Notes under the pieces: generated by a model | Database searches by the model: none | The model's input: only the letters and a program-made list of their open reading frames with translations | What the model was told of the DNA's origin: nothing | Shown here: positions 17,927 to 26,429 of the stretch, in pieces | Numbering within the stretch: the first letter of the stretch is position 1 | Layout of the letters: every line of letters starts with the position of its first letter | Source: a bacterium | GTDB taxonomy: Bacteria; UBA8248 | Assembly (NCBI GenBank): GCA_022828125.1 | Contig: JAJEJD010000008.1 | Span: 310,001 to 374,000, forward strand | Direction of reading: 5' to 3' | Length of the DNA: 64,000 bases | Position numbers and translations under genes: made by a program

Positions 17927-18100
17927 GACCTGTCGCAGGTGGGCTTTCTCAGTGAAAGCCCGGGAAGCCGGTGAGAATCCGGCGCGGACCCGCCACTGTG
18001 ACCGGGGACGAAAGCGGCTGAAACCACTGGCGCACCCCGCCGGGAAGGAGCCGTGAGTAGGATGATCCGGAAGCCAGGAGACCGACCTGCGGCAATCTTT
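17927..18100 (+). ncRNA. Cobalamin riboswitch, upstream copy
   Basis: The outer stem pairs CGCAGGT (17934-17940) with ACCTGCG (18085-18091). Between them are AGCCGGTGAGAATCCGGC, GCCACTGTGACC, the CGGGAAGG block and AAGCCAGGAGACC, all hallmarks of the B12 riboswitch. It is followed by CCCGT...ACGGG, a possible expression-platform hairpin, and GGGAGGTGG. No substantial gene follows it. Instead there are 120 bases and then the MITE-like insertion, with a second riboswitch beyond. Confidence 0.9.
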
Positions 18101-18226
18101 TGACCCGTCACGTCCTCGCGGAACGGGAGGTGGGTGGTACCTTGCGCATCTTTACACCCCGAATCGAGAGCAACATCCGGAGCGCGTGCCCCACGCCGGC
18201 GCGCGCCTGTTCTTTCGTCATAAGCG

Positions 18227-18485
18227 GGAGTTGTTGAAAAAGATCCCTTATTAGGGGGTAGAGGGGACGCCCCTCTCGAATGGAAAAGCAACCCCCCCTA
18301 CCCCCCCTTGTCAGGGGGGTATAAAAAGGCGATGCCCCTGACTGTAGGGGGCAAAAACAAAGAAGGTCCCCCCGACAGGGGGGAATAAAAAAAGACCCCC
18401 CTGACAAGGGGGGGTAGGGGGGGTTGAATTTATCGGGTTTCCCTTTCAGGGGTCGCCATTACCCTCTCGGAGGTTTTTCAACAGC
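18227..18485. mobile_element. MITE-like insertion with 8-bp direct repeats, between the two riboswitches
   Basis: About 259 bp bounded by TTGTTGAAAAA at the left and TTTTTCAACAG at the right, that is, imperfect terminal inverted repeats. The 8-mer CATAAGCG stands immediately outside both ends (18219-18226 and 18486-18493), as expected for a target-site duplication. Inside lie the C-run arm (18288-18330) and the matching G-run arm (18394-18425) of the family A repeat. No protein is encoded, so it would have been mobilised in trans. Confidence 0.6.
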
Positions 18486-18518
18486 CATAAGCGCGGCGGA
18501 GCAAACCGCCGCTGAAAC

Positions 18519-18665
18519 AGCCGGCAGGTGTACGGGAATCCGGTGCGAATCCGGAGCTGCCCGGCAGCTGTAAGCGACGCGCCTTTCATGCAGTCCACCG
18601 GGTTACACCCGGGAAGGAATGAGAGGCGGCCATCGGCGCGAGCCAGAAGACCGGCCTGCCGGCAT
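18519..18665 (+). ncRNA. Cobalamin riboswitch of btuB, downstream copy
   Basis: The outer stem pairs GCCGGCAGGT (18520-18529) with GGCCTGCCGGC (18652-18662). Core blocks GGGAATCCGGTGCGAATCC, GCTGCCC, GGGAAGGA and GCGAGCCAGAAGACC are present. It ends about 68 bases before the btuB ATG. Cobalamin binding is expected to shut off btuB expression. Confidence 0.92.
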
Positions 18666-18732
18666 CATCTCCAATCAGACCCCGCAAGGGGTCCGTTTCG
18701 AGCGCTTGGGCCGCTCAAGGAGGCGCGCCATC

Positions 18733-20790
18733 ATGCAAGGCGTCGCAAGAAAACCCACCCGATCATCTATCCGCTTCATACGGGCCGTGTCCGCCGTGTG
18801 GCTCGCAGCATTCATCCTCCTGGGAGGTACAGGCATTGCCGGCGCGCAAAACACTGGCGCGGAAGAAGAACTCTACCTCGACCCCATCACCGTCACGGCG
18901 ACGCGCACGCCCGAGCGGCTGAGCGACGTGGCCGATTCGGTGGAGGTGTTCGGCCTCGAGAGAATCGAGAGCCTCCTCCCCGGCGACGCGCTCGATTTCC
19001 TGAGCGAGGGGGCAGGCGTCATCCTCCCCCAGGCGAGCGGCAGAGGCGGGCAGGCCAGCCTTTTCCTGAGGGGGAGCGAGACCAACTTCACCAGCGTCAT
19101 GGTAGACGGCTTCAAGCTCACCTTCCCGGACGGGAGCGCGTATGACTTCGGGCACTTATCGCCCGAGTGGGTGGGCGCAGCCGAAATCCTGAAAGGCCCC
19201 CAAAGCCCGCTTTACGGCTCGGACGCGGCCTCGGGCGTCATGAACTTCCTGCCCGACGTCGGAAAACCCGGAGAAGCGTCCTCCTTCACCGTCCGCGCAA
19301 GGGGCGGCAGCGAGGAGACGTTCGAGGAGACATTCAAGCTGAAGGGCGGAACGGCGAAGAGCGGATACATGGCGAGCCTGAGCCGTCTCGACACGGAGGG
19401 ACACCTGCCGAACGACGGCTACTACCGCACCACCGGCACGGTGGGGCTGGATCATTTCTTATCTGAAAACGCCAGGTTGCGCTTTCTATATCACGTCAAC
19501 CGGAACCGTTACGACATCCCCGGACCGGCGCATCAGCGCTACACCGAACCCAACAAGTACGGGCGCAACACCGAACAGCTCATCGGCGCGCGCGCGCACT
19601 TGAAGCTTTTCCCGTGGCTCGAATACGTCCCGCGCGTCTCCCTCTATCTGCGCGACACCTTGTTCGAGAACAAAGCGGACGCGATCAATCCCGATTCCGA
19701 CAAAACGGACACGAGCGGCACGCGGCTCCTTTTCGACAACCAGGTCAACGTGAGGTTATCGGGGAAAGAAATGGGGTTCAGCGCGCTTCGCCGCTCCATA
19801 TCCACGCTGGGCGTCGAGTGGGAGACGGAGGACATCTCCATCGGGAGCGTCTATGAGAACGCATTCGGTTCCGGCGAAAACAAATACGACAGCGACAGGC
19901 GGGCCACCTCTATATACGCGCAGCAACAGTTTCAATTCCAAAACGGCTTCACCCTTGCAGGCGGGGTGCGCGCCGATAATTTCGACGTCGGTGAAGACGA
20001 GACGACCGGAAAACTCTCCGCCTCCTATAAAATCCCCGGAACCGGCGCCCGGATTCGCGGCGCGGTGGGCGAGGGAATCAAGCGGCCCTCCTTCGCCGAG
20101 TTGCTCGACGTCTACGGCCCCGGCAACCCGAATCTCAAGAGCGAGCGGCAAAAAAGCCGGGAGGTCGGTTTCGATCAGCTTTTTGCGAAGAAAAAACTCA
20201 AATTCAGCGCCACTTATTACGTGAACGATATCGACGACCTGATCGCCTATTCGTTCGCGCCTTTCGAGAACGGCACGAACTACGAGAACATCCAGAAGGC
20301 GCGCGTCAAGGGCGCGGAATTCTCCTTCTCCCTGATTGATTTCAACGACTTCTCAGCCCACGCGAACTTCAACACCATGGATACGGTCGCACTGGAAACA
20401 GAAGGCCTCGGCGCGCCGAACTACGTGGAGGGAGAAGAACTCTTAAGACGCCCGGACTGGTGGTGGAGCGCCTCGGTCAGCTACCACCCCGAGCGACTGA
20501 AAGCGACTCTGCGCGTCAACACGGTGAGCGACAGGTGGGATATCGACGACTCTGCACTCTGGCCCTACCCGAGGGTGGTGAACCCCGGCTTCACGCGGGT
20601 GGACCTCGCGCTCTCTCTCGACGTCGTGAAGGACCGTATTTCGATGTTCGACAAGACGAGGAAATCGAAGGTGAAAGATTTGACGGTCGAGCTCAAGGTG
20701 AACAACGCGCTGGATGAGGAATACGAAGCCGTATACGGCTACACCGCGCCCGGCATCCAGTGGTTCGTTGGCGTAAGGGCGATCTTCTAG
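18733..20790 (+). CDS. btuB: TonB-dependent outer-membrane vitamin B12 receptor
   Basis: A 685-residue receptor. A signal peptide (about 1-38, ending GIAGA) is followed by a TonB box region (ITVTATRTPER), the plug domain (SVEVFGLERIES, RGSETNFTSVMVDG, GPQSPLYGSDAASGVMNF), a 22-strand barrel, and a terminal Phe. It would bind and import cobalamin through the outer membrane using TonB energy. The ATG at 18733 is chosen because AAGGAGG lies 9 bases upstream and the signal peptide starts there. The cobalamin riboswitch directly upstream and btuFCD downstream support B12 rather than a siderophore. Confidence 0.93.
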   Translation: MQGVARKPTRSSIRFIRAVSAVWLAAFILLGGTGIAGAQNTGAEEELYLDPITVTATRTPERLSDVADSVEVFGLERIESLLPGDALDFLSEGAGVILPQASGRGGQASLFLRGSETNFTSVMVDGFKLTFPDGSAYDFGHLSPEWVGAAEILKGPQSPLYGSDAASGVMNFLPDVGKPGEASSFTVRARGGSEETFEETFKLKGGTAKSGYMASLSRLDTEGHLPNDGYYRTTGTVGLDHFLSENARLRFLYHVNRNRYDIPGPAHQRYTEPNKYGRNTEQLIGARAHLKLFPWLEYVPRVSLYLRDTLFENKADAINPDSDKTDTSGTRLLFDNQVNVRLSGKEMGFSALRRSISTLGVEWETEDISIGSVYENAFGSGENKYDSDRRATSIYAQQQFQFQNGFTLAGGVRADNFDVGEDETTGKLSASYKIPGTGARIRGAVGEGIKRPSFAELLDVYGPGNPNLKSERQKSREVGFDQLFAKKKLKFSATYYVNDIDDLIAYSFAPFENGTNYENIQKARVKGAEFSFSLIDFNDFSAHANFNTMDTVALETEGLGAPNYVEGEELLRRPDWWWSASVSYHPERLKATLRVNTVSDRWDIDDSALWPYPRVVNPGFTRVDLALSLDVVKDRISMFDKTRKSKVKDLTVELKVNNALDEEYEAVYGYTAPGIQWFVGVRAIF

Positions 20791-20826
20791 GGGTTGTTGG
20801 AAATGCCCGAGGAGGGAAAATGTGTT

Positions 20827-20910
20827 TGGAGTGTAGGGGTCGCATACATGCGACCCTCCCTGGTTTTTTTCGCCCATTGCAAGGGCCGCATATGTGCGGC
20901 CCCTACACTC
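20827..20910. repeat. Nested inverted repeats of the GTAGGGRC family
   Basis: GAGTGTAGGGG near 20827 pairs with CCCCTACACTC ending at 20910. Each arm also contains its own short palindrome (GGGTCGCATacATGCGACCC and GGGCCGCATATGTGCGGCCC). It could form a long hairpin after btuB. Confidence 0.7.
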
Positions 20911-20971
20911 CCTTCGGAAAGGCGGTATCCCATTGCCATCATTCCGACATTGCGGGGGCTTTTTCAAAGGA

Positions 20972-21085
20972 GCAACCCCCCCTACCCCCCCTTGTCAGGG
21001 GGGTATAAAAAGGCGATGCGCCCCCACCGGGTCGAGGGGTTTTGCTTTTTCTTGCCCCCCTGACAAGGGGGGGTAGGGGGGGTTG
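20972..21085. repeat. Family A C/G-run repeat
   Basis: Left arm ACCCCCCCTACCCCCCCTTG and its inverse at the right end, flanked by TTTTTCAA-type sequence ending near 21153. The flanks match those of the element between the riboswitches, so it is another copy of the same composite repeat, between btuB and btuF. Confidence 0.75.
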
Positions 21086-21230
21086 CTTTTATGGGGTTCC
21101 CTTTCAGGGGGTTGCCACTACCCTCTTAGAGGGTTTTTCAACAAACCCTTGATAGGGGGGTAGAAGCGATGCCCCTGACGAGGATTATTCAACACCCCCC
21201 TGAAGCGGGGCTTTGCGCAAGGGACGGCAG

Positions 21231-22097
21231 ATGCGATTATGGAATAATCTCAAAATTCGCTTCCTGGCGGCGGCTCTATTATGGGCTGCGCTCTCCCCGA
21301 CCCCGGAGGGGGCCGCACCCGCCCGCGCCGCCGGGAAGCCCGAGCGCCTGGTCGCCATGACGCTCGCCACCGCCGAGATGCTCCTCGCTCTCGCGCCCAG
21401 GGAAAGAATCGTCGGCCTCCACAAGCTGGCCGGACATCCGGGATATTCCAACGTCGCCGATAAGGCGCGCGGCATCCCGCTCATCGACAGCGCGCCCGAG
21501 CGCATCATCGCTTTAAGGCCGGACATGGTGTTCGTCGCCTCGTATTCGAGCGCCGCGTTCCTGAACCAACTGCGGGCCGCCGGGGTGCCGGTGTCCAAGT
21601 TCTCCGTCTTCAGCGGCGTTGCCGACGTTTTCGCGAGCATCGAGAAGATGGGCCGCCTGATCGGTGAAGAAGCGAAGGCGCAAAAACTCGTCAAAGATAC
21701 GCAGGAAAGAATCCGCACCATCCGCGCGCGCATCCCGAAAAACCGGACGCCGCCCCGCATCCTCACTCTCGTGCGGGGCGGCTGGGTGACGGGCGAAGGC
21801 ACTTCGCACGATGCGCTTATCCGACTCGCGGGCGGCGTGAACGCCGCTGCCGAACGCGGGGTGCGGGGAGCGCGCAGGGTGTCGGCGGAGCGGGTAATCG
21901 CCTGGAACCCGGACGTCATCATGGTGGGGGCGAACCCGGAATCGGGCGCGGGCATGAAGGACGTCATCCGCGCGAACGGGGTCTACGCCCCCCTGCGCGA
22001 AAAGAAAATCGTCGAGATCCCCTACCCGCGCTTCTCGAGCGTGTCGCAATACATCGCAGGCGCCCTCGACGATCTGGTGAGAGGGCTTTATCCATGA
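21231..22097 (+). CDS. btuF: Periplasmic cobalamin-binding protein of an ABC importer
   Basis: A 288-residue class III (helical-backbone) substrate-binding protein. A signal peptide is followed from about residue 36 by PERLVAMTLATAEMLLALAP, ERIIALRPDMVFVASY and a C-terminal YIAGALDDLVRGLYP. It would deliver B12 from BtuB to BtuCD. The ATG at 21231 is preferred over a TTG six codons upstream because the signal peptide begins there. It overlaps the permease by 4 bases (ATGA). The substrate is inferred from the riboswitch and btuB. Confidence 0.85.
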   Translation: MRLWNNLKIRFLAAALLWAALSPTPEGAAPARAAGKPERLVAMTLATAEMLLALAPRERIVGLHKLAGHPGYSNVADKARGIPLIDSAPERIIALRPDMVFVASYSSAAFLNQLRAAGVPVSKFSVFSGVADVFASIEKMGRLIGEEAKAQKLVKDTQERIRTIRARIPKNRTPPRILTLVRGGWVTGEGTSHDALIRLAGGVNAAAERGVRGARRVSAERVIAWNPDVIMVGANPESGAGMKDVIRANGVYAPLREKKIVEIPYPRFSSVSQYIAGALDDLVRGLYP

Positions 22098-23128
22098 GGA
22101 AATACGCCCTGGCGGCTGCGCTCGTCACCCTCGCCCTGCTACTCACCGCCCTGAGCGTCCGCCTGGGCGTGGCGGACATCGGCGCAGAGAAAATCCTGAA
22201 GATTATCCTGAGCGAACTGGGGCTCATCTCCACCGAGGCGGCGGGCGTCTCCGCGCATGAACGCGCCATCATCTGGCACATCCGCCTCCCACGGACATTG
22301 ACGGGCGCTTTCGTCGGGGCGTCGTTAGCACTTTCGGGCGTGATGCTCCAGGGCCTTTTCCGGAACCCGATGGCGAGCCCCGTCGTCGTCGGGGTCAGCA
22401 CGGGCGGCGCGCTGGGCGCGACGAGCGCCATCGCCCTGGGTCTGGGCGCCGCCTCCATCTGGGCCGTTCCCCTGAGCGCCTTCGGCGGCGCGCTGGCAAC
22501 GGTGTTCCTCGTCTCGCTCGTCGCATCGCATAAAGGACACACGCCGCTGGGCGCGCTCATCCTCTGCGGCATGGCGGTGAACTCGGTCGCGGGCGCGCTG
22601 ACGACGCTCGTGCTCAGCTACAGCGTGAGCGATTTCGAGATCGCGCGCCAGATTCTCTTCTGGCTCATGGGGAGCCTCACGAACCGCACCTGGGAGCACG
22701 TGATCCTCGTCGCACCCTTTTTCGCCGCCTCCGCTGTCGCCGCCGCGTTTTTCGGGCGTGAACTGAACCTCATGATGTCGGGAGAAGAATCCGCCATGGC
22801 GCTCGGCGTGGACACGGCGCGGACGAAGGCGTGGATACTCGTCATCGCCGCCGCCGCGGCCGGGGCGTCGGTGGCCGTGGCGGGCGTGGTCGGTTTCGTG
22901 GGCCTGCTCGTCCCCCACATCGTGCGGATGCTGGCCGGGCCGGACCACAGGAGACTCCTCCCCTTGAGCATGATCGCGGGCGCCGTCTTCGTGACGGGGA
23001 TGGACCTGCTCGCGCGGACGCTCTCCCCGGCCGGCGAGATACGCCTGGGCGTCCTCTCGGCGGGCGTCGGCGGGCCGTTCTTCCTGTACCTCATCGTCAA
23101 GAACCGCGCGCGCGCGGAGATGTTCTGA
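22094..23128 (+). CDS. btuC: FecCD/BtuC-family ABC permease
   Basis: A 344-residue inner-membrane permease with about ten transmembrane helices. Family blocks are RLPRTLTGAFVGASLALSG, GLFRNPMASPVVVGVSTGG, GFVGLLVPHIVRMLAGPDHR and the terminal GGPFFLYLIVK. It forms the dimeric translocation pathway. Its start overlaps the btuF stop and its TGA overlaps the btuD ATG, indicating tight translational coupling. Confidence 0.93.
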   Translation: MRKYALAAALVTLALLLTALSVRLGVADIGAEKILKIILSELGLISTEAAGVSAHERAIIWHIRLPRTLTGAFVGASLALSGVMLQGLFRNPMASPVVVGVSTGGALGATSAIALGLGAASIWAVPLSAFGGALATVFLVSLVASHKGHTPLGALILCGMAVNSVAGALTTLVLSYSVSDFEIARQILFWLMGSLTNRTWEHVILVAPFFAASAVAAAFFGRELNLMMSGEESAMALGVDTARTKAWILVIAAAAAGASVAVAGVVGFVGLLVPHIVRMLAGPDHRRLLPLSMIAGAVFVTGMDLLARTLSPAGEIRLGVLSAGVGGPFFLYLIVKNRARAEMF

Positions 23129-23913
23129 TGCGGCTTAAAGTCGATAACGCACGGGTCGAACTCGGCGGGCGCGACGTCTTGAAGGGCGTGTCGGCCGATT
23201 TCCGCCCCGGTGCGCTCACGGGCGTCATCGGCCCGAACGGCGCGGGCAAGACGACGCTCCTGCGCGCGCTCGCGGGTCTCGTGCCCCTGAAAAGCGGGCG
23301 CATCTCGCTGGACGGCGAACCCATCGACGCTTTCGAGAGAAAAGAGACCGCCCGCCGCGTGGGCTATCTCGCCCAGAAGCACGAACTCGCGTTCCCCTTC
23401 CGATCTGATGAGACGGTGATGATGGGGAGATACCCCCACCAGGGCAGGCTCGCCCCCGAGACCGATGCGGACCGGGAGGCGGTGGCCGCCGCCCTTCGCG
23501 ACGTGGACGCGGGAGACCTGGCGGGCCGCGCGATCAACGAACTCTCGGGCGGGGAGATGAAGCGCGTCCTGATCGCGAGAACCCTCGCCGCGCAGACGCC
23601 CGTCCTGCTGCTCGATGAGCCCTTTGCGAATCTGGACGTGAGACACTGCCTCGACATCCTCGCCATCCTCCGCGCCCAGGCCCGGGAGGGCCGGACCGTG
23701 GTCGTCTCGGTGCACGATCTCAACCTCGCGCACCGCTTCTGCGACGAACTGCTCCTGCTCCACCAGGGAGAAGTCCTCGTCTCCGGGGACCCGCAAAGCG
23801 TCCTGCGGCCCCGGTTCATCGAACAGGCGTTCGAAGTGCGCGCGCAAATACTGCCGGTGAACGGCGGGGAGGAGCGGCATTTCATCCTGCGAACAATGGA
23901 GGGGGAAGAATGA
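23128..23913 (+). CDS. btuD: ABC transporter ATPase for cobalamin import
   Basis: A 261-residue ATPase. Walker A is GPNGAGKTT (about 35-43), the signature NELSGGEMKRV, Walker B VLLLDEPFANLD, and the switch His is in VSVHDLN. The ATG overlaps the btuC stop by one base (CTGATG), which fixes the start. Its stop overlaps the start of the next gene by 4 bases. Confidence 0.92.
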   Translation: MRLKVDNARVELGGRDVLKGVSADFRPGALTGVIGPNGAGKTTLLRALAGLVPLKSGRISLDGEPIDAFERKETARRVGYLAQKHELAFPFRSDETVMMGRYPHQGRLAPETDADREAVAAALRDVDAGDLAGRAINELSGGEMKRVLIARTLAAQTPVLLLDEPFANLDVRHCLDILAILRAQAREGRTVVVSVHDLNLAHRFCDELLLLHQGEVLVSGDPQSVLRPRFIEQAFEVRAQILPVNGGEERHFILRTMEGEE

Positions 23914-24332
23914 GAACGGCCTTTGCCCTCATCGCGCTCGCGTTCTTTATTCTCTCCACCCCTGCGCCGCTTTCCGCGCAGGAGATAGAGACGTCCGTGA
24001 GCGAACCGTCCGAGGCGCCCTCTTTCACCTTCAGGAAGCGCCGCGTGGGAGTGGATGCGGACGCGCGCGTTGCGGCCATCCTCGGGCGAATCAAACGCCA
24101 CCAGCATTATCCCCCGCTCGCGCGCGAATCGGGGGCGGAGGGCGCGGCCACGGTGAGCTTCCGGGTTCTGCCCGACGGGCGGCTGCAAGGCTTAAGAATC
24201 AAGAAGACCTCGGGCAACGCCCATCTCGATGGCGCCTCGCTCGAAGCGGTGCGGAAAGCGGCGCCCCTGCCCTGGCTCGATAAGACACTCGTGCTCACCA
24301 TACGCTATACTCTCACGCGGACGACCGACTGA
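23910..24332 (+). CDS. Short TonB C-terminal domain protein
   Basis: A 140-residue protein. An N-terminal hydrophobic stretch (5-22) ends in LSAQ, which reads like a cleavable signal peptide. After a short linker comes a TonB C-terminal domain (about 55-140), with YPPLARESGAEGAATVSFRVLPDG and SLEAVRKAAPLPW. True TonB has an uncleaved anchor and a long proline-rich spacer, and works with ExbB/ExbD, none of which is seen here. It starts inside the btuD stop (4-base overlap), so it probably serves BtuB. A periplasmic helper role is also possible. Confidence 0.75.
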   Translation: MRTAFALIALAFFILSTPAPLSAQEIETSVSEPSEAPSFTFRKRRVGVDADARVAAILGRIKRHQHYPPLARESGAEGAATVSFRVLPDGRLQGLRIKKTSGNAHLDGASLEAVRKAAPLPWLDKTLVLTIRYTLTRTTD

Positions 24333-24393
24333 CGCTTCAAGAGCCGCCCGGCCCTCGCCACAGGGGCGGCGCGAGCAGCAAACGGGGTATCAC

Positions 24394-24969
24394 ATGAAGA
24401 TAGACGTGGAGTACCGCGAAGAGACAGGCGCGGACGGGAGCCTGCAGTCCGTCTGGGAGTTCCGGCCCGGGCGCGAACTCTTGGAAGCCCTCCTGCGCGA
24501 CCTGTTCGAGAACCACTACGAATCGCTCACTTTCGGCCCCTGCATCCAGGGGGCCGTGTTCGAGTGCCGCGTGAAGGCCCCGCCGCGCAAGATCAGCTAT
24601 CTGGACGGCTACCTCACCGTCGACCTCGGCGACTGGCACTTCCACCTGTGCATCGGCGAGCACCTAGGCGACGCGCGGCACCCCTGCCCGCCCGAGCTGG
24701 CGCGGTGGCGCAGGTGCGCGCGGGCGACGCTGCTGCGCATCTACCAGAACCCACCCGTCGCGGGCCACGCGCCGGTGAGCTATTCGCTGGCGCTCATGAA
24801 CGGGCGCGACGAGCAGATGACGACCTTCTACCTCCCCAACCCGTACTTCGACGCGCGCTACCGCGTCCTGGAATCCCCCGACTGGGGCAAGCTCGCCCTG
24901 TGGAACCACATACGGACGAGCTACCTGGGGCTTCAGGCGGACCCGGGGCCTTTCGCGGACCTCGCGTGA
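24394..24969 (+). CDS. Unrecognised conserved-looking protein at the end of the B12 operon
   Basis: A 191-residue soluble protein starting MKIDVEYREETGADG; the ATG at 24394 lies 61 bases after the TonB-like stop. Blocks likely to matter are GDWHFHLCIGEHLG (about 89-102, with three His and one Cys), CPPELARWRRCARA and FYLPNPYFDARYR. The H-x-H and Cys residues could bind a metal or cofactor. No signal peptide or membrane segment is seen. I do not recognise the family. Position after btuFCD suggests a link to cobalamin handling, but that is inference only. Confidence 0.6.
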   Translation: MKIDVEYREETGADGSLQSVWEFRPGRELLEALLRDLFENHYESLTFGPCIQGAVFECRVKAPPRKISYLDGYLTVDLGDWHFHLCIGEHLGDARHPCPPELARWRRCARATLLRIYQNPPVAGHAPVSYSLALMNGRDEQMTTFYLPNPYFDARYRVLESPDWGKLALWNHIRTSYLGLQADPGPFADLA

Positions 24970-25016
24970 GGGGGATGGAGGAGACGCCCCGCTCGACTGG
25001 AAAACCACCCCCCCAA

Positions 25017-26045
25017 TCACACCGCCTCATACGCCCGGTGCACGGCGCGGCTGGCGCCGTTCCAGCCGGGCATCACGGCGCCGAGCGGCCCGTTCCCGCC
25101 CGCGACGATGAGGTGCAGGTCTTCGGGCTCGTTCACGACGCGGATGAAGAAATCATCGTTATCTCTATCCACCGGGTATTCCCACCGCCCGTTCGGCCTG
25201 TCCGCCCGCCAGGGGCCGCCGCGCTTGAGCTCGCCCACCGTGCGCCCCGCGTTCTCCGAGACGTATGCGTGCACGTCCGCGCGCGAGAAGCCGGCCCGTG
25301 CGCACAGGCGCGCGTGTTCGGGCGAGAGGACGAGCACGGTGTCGGACCTCACCCAGATGGGCCACGAGCCCATCGCCGCCATGTTGTCCATGTGGGAGAC
25401 GAGGAGCCGCTCGGGCTCCCTGTCCACGTCGTTGAAGACGATGTGGGGGTTTTCGACCATGACGGCGGTGATGACGTCCTGGTCCGCGCCGTAGCCGCGC
25501 GATACGGCCAAGGATTCCCAGGGGCTGTCTTCCTCGTTCTCGGCGACGCAGAAGGTGAAGCGCGACGGCTGGCTGTAGATGCTCATGCACGCGACGCGCG
25601 CGATTCCGCCGCCCAGGTTCAGGAGCACGAGCCTGACCGCGCGGCCGATGGTGGCGTTCGCCCGGAAGCCGGGGCCGAAGCAGCCCTGCCCGCCCGTGAC
25701 GCCGATTCGCCTGGCGTAGGGGCCGTTCAGGATGAGCAGCGGCGCCACGCTGTGCATGGTGGCCTGCACGCCGCGCAGGTTGAGCGGCTCCTCCACGATG
25801 AGTTCGAGCGCCGCGATGACGACGGGGAGGTACTCGGGCCTGCACCCCGCCATCACGGCGTGGGCGGCGACGTCGCGCACGGTGGCGACCTCGTCCAGCG
25901 GCGGGACGGGGGTCACGACCTCATCGGGTGCTCTCGACGTGCCCGCCAGCATGCGCTCGATTCGCTCTTCGGTGGGCGTCACCACGGGCAGGCCGTCCGA
26001 CCAGGGTTTCTCCAGAAAGAATTCGAATTCGTCCGTCTCGTTCAT
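25017..26045 (-). CDS. Conserved protein of unknown function, paralogue of the gene at 4452-5483
   Basis: A 342-residue paralogue of the protein at 4452-5483, collinear over its whole length. Shared blocks are PWSDGLPVVTPT, MAGCRPEYLPVVIAALE, LLILNGPYAR, GCFGPGFRANATIGRAVRL and NEPEDLHLIVAGGN. It is a soluble protein without recognised catalytic motifs. Here it stands alone and is convergent with the B12 operon, whose last stop is 47 bases away. GGAGA precedes the ATG. Confidence 0.65.
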   Translation of the reverse strand: MNETDEFEFFLEKPWSDGLPVVTPTEERIERMLAGTSRAPDEVVTPVPPLDEVATVRDVAAHAVMAGCRPEYLPVVIAALELIVEEPLNLRGVQATMHSVAPLLILNGPYARRIGVTGGQGCFGPGFRANATIGRAVRLVLLNLGGGIARVACMSIYSQPSRFTFCVAENEEDSPWESLAVSRGYGADQDVITAVMVENPHIVFNDVDREPERLLVSHMDNMAAMGSWPIWVRSDTVLVLSPEHARLCARAGFSRADVHAYVSENAGRTVGELKRGGPWRADRPNGRWEYPVDRDNDDFFIRVVNEPEDLHLIVAGGNGPLGAVMPGWNGASRAVHRAYEAV

Positions 26046-26150
26046 GGGGCGTTCTCCGGGTGGGTGGTCATGGATTTTTCTTGGCCGTTGATGTGTTCAG
26101 CCTATCACGGCGGGGGTTGATTTGGATCGTCGTTCGGGCGTTGTGTGGCC

Positions 26151-26429
26151 GTAGGGACAGGCCTCCGTGCCTGTCCGAGGTTCCTGTGAACCCTCCCTCC
26201 CCGGTCGGAATTGACCACCGACGTCATTCCGGCCAAAGGCAAAACCTCTCCCCCTCAAGGCAGTAACCCCCCCTACCCCCCTTGACAGGGGGGTAAGAAA
26301 ATTCAAAACCCCTCCACCGGCGAGGGTGCATCGCCTTTTTATACCCCCCTGTCAAGGGGGGGTAGGGGGGGTTGGTTTTTGCCGGATCCACCCCCGCACA
26401 ACCGGACAGGCACGGAGGCCTGTCCCTAC
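26151..26429. repeat. Unit bounded by a 27-bp perfect inverted repeat and containing a family A repeat
   Basis: The 27 bases at 26151-26177 (starting GTAGGGACAGGCCTCCG) are the exact reverse complement of 26403-26429. Inside are a part copy of the GTCATTCCGG repeat (26214-26234) and a family A repeat (26264-26376). The right end overlaps the 3' end of the small CMD-family gene by about 4 bases. This explains the gap 26046-26425. Confidence 0.75.

Noticed and set aside
18136-18231. Short TTG frame after the first riboswitch (about 31 codons, with GGGAGGTGG upstream)
   Set aside because: It ends at the insertion boundary and resembles nothing; it could be a gene remnant but cannot be supported.
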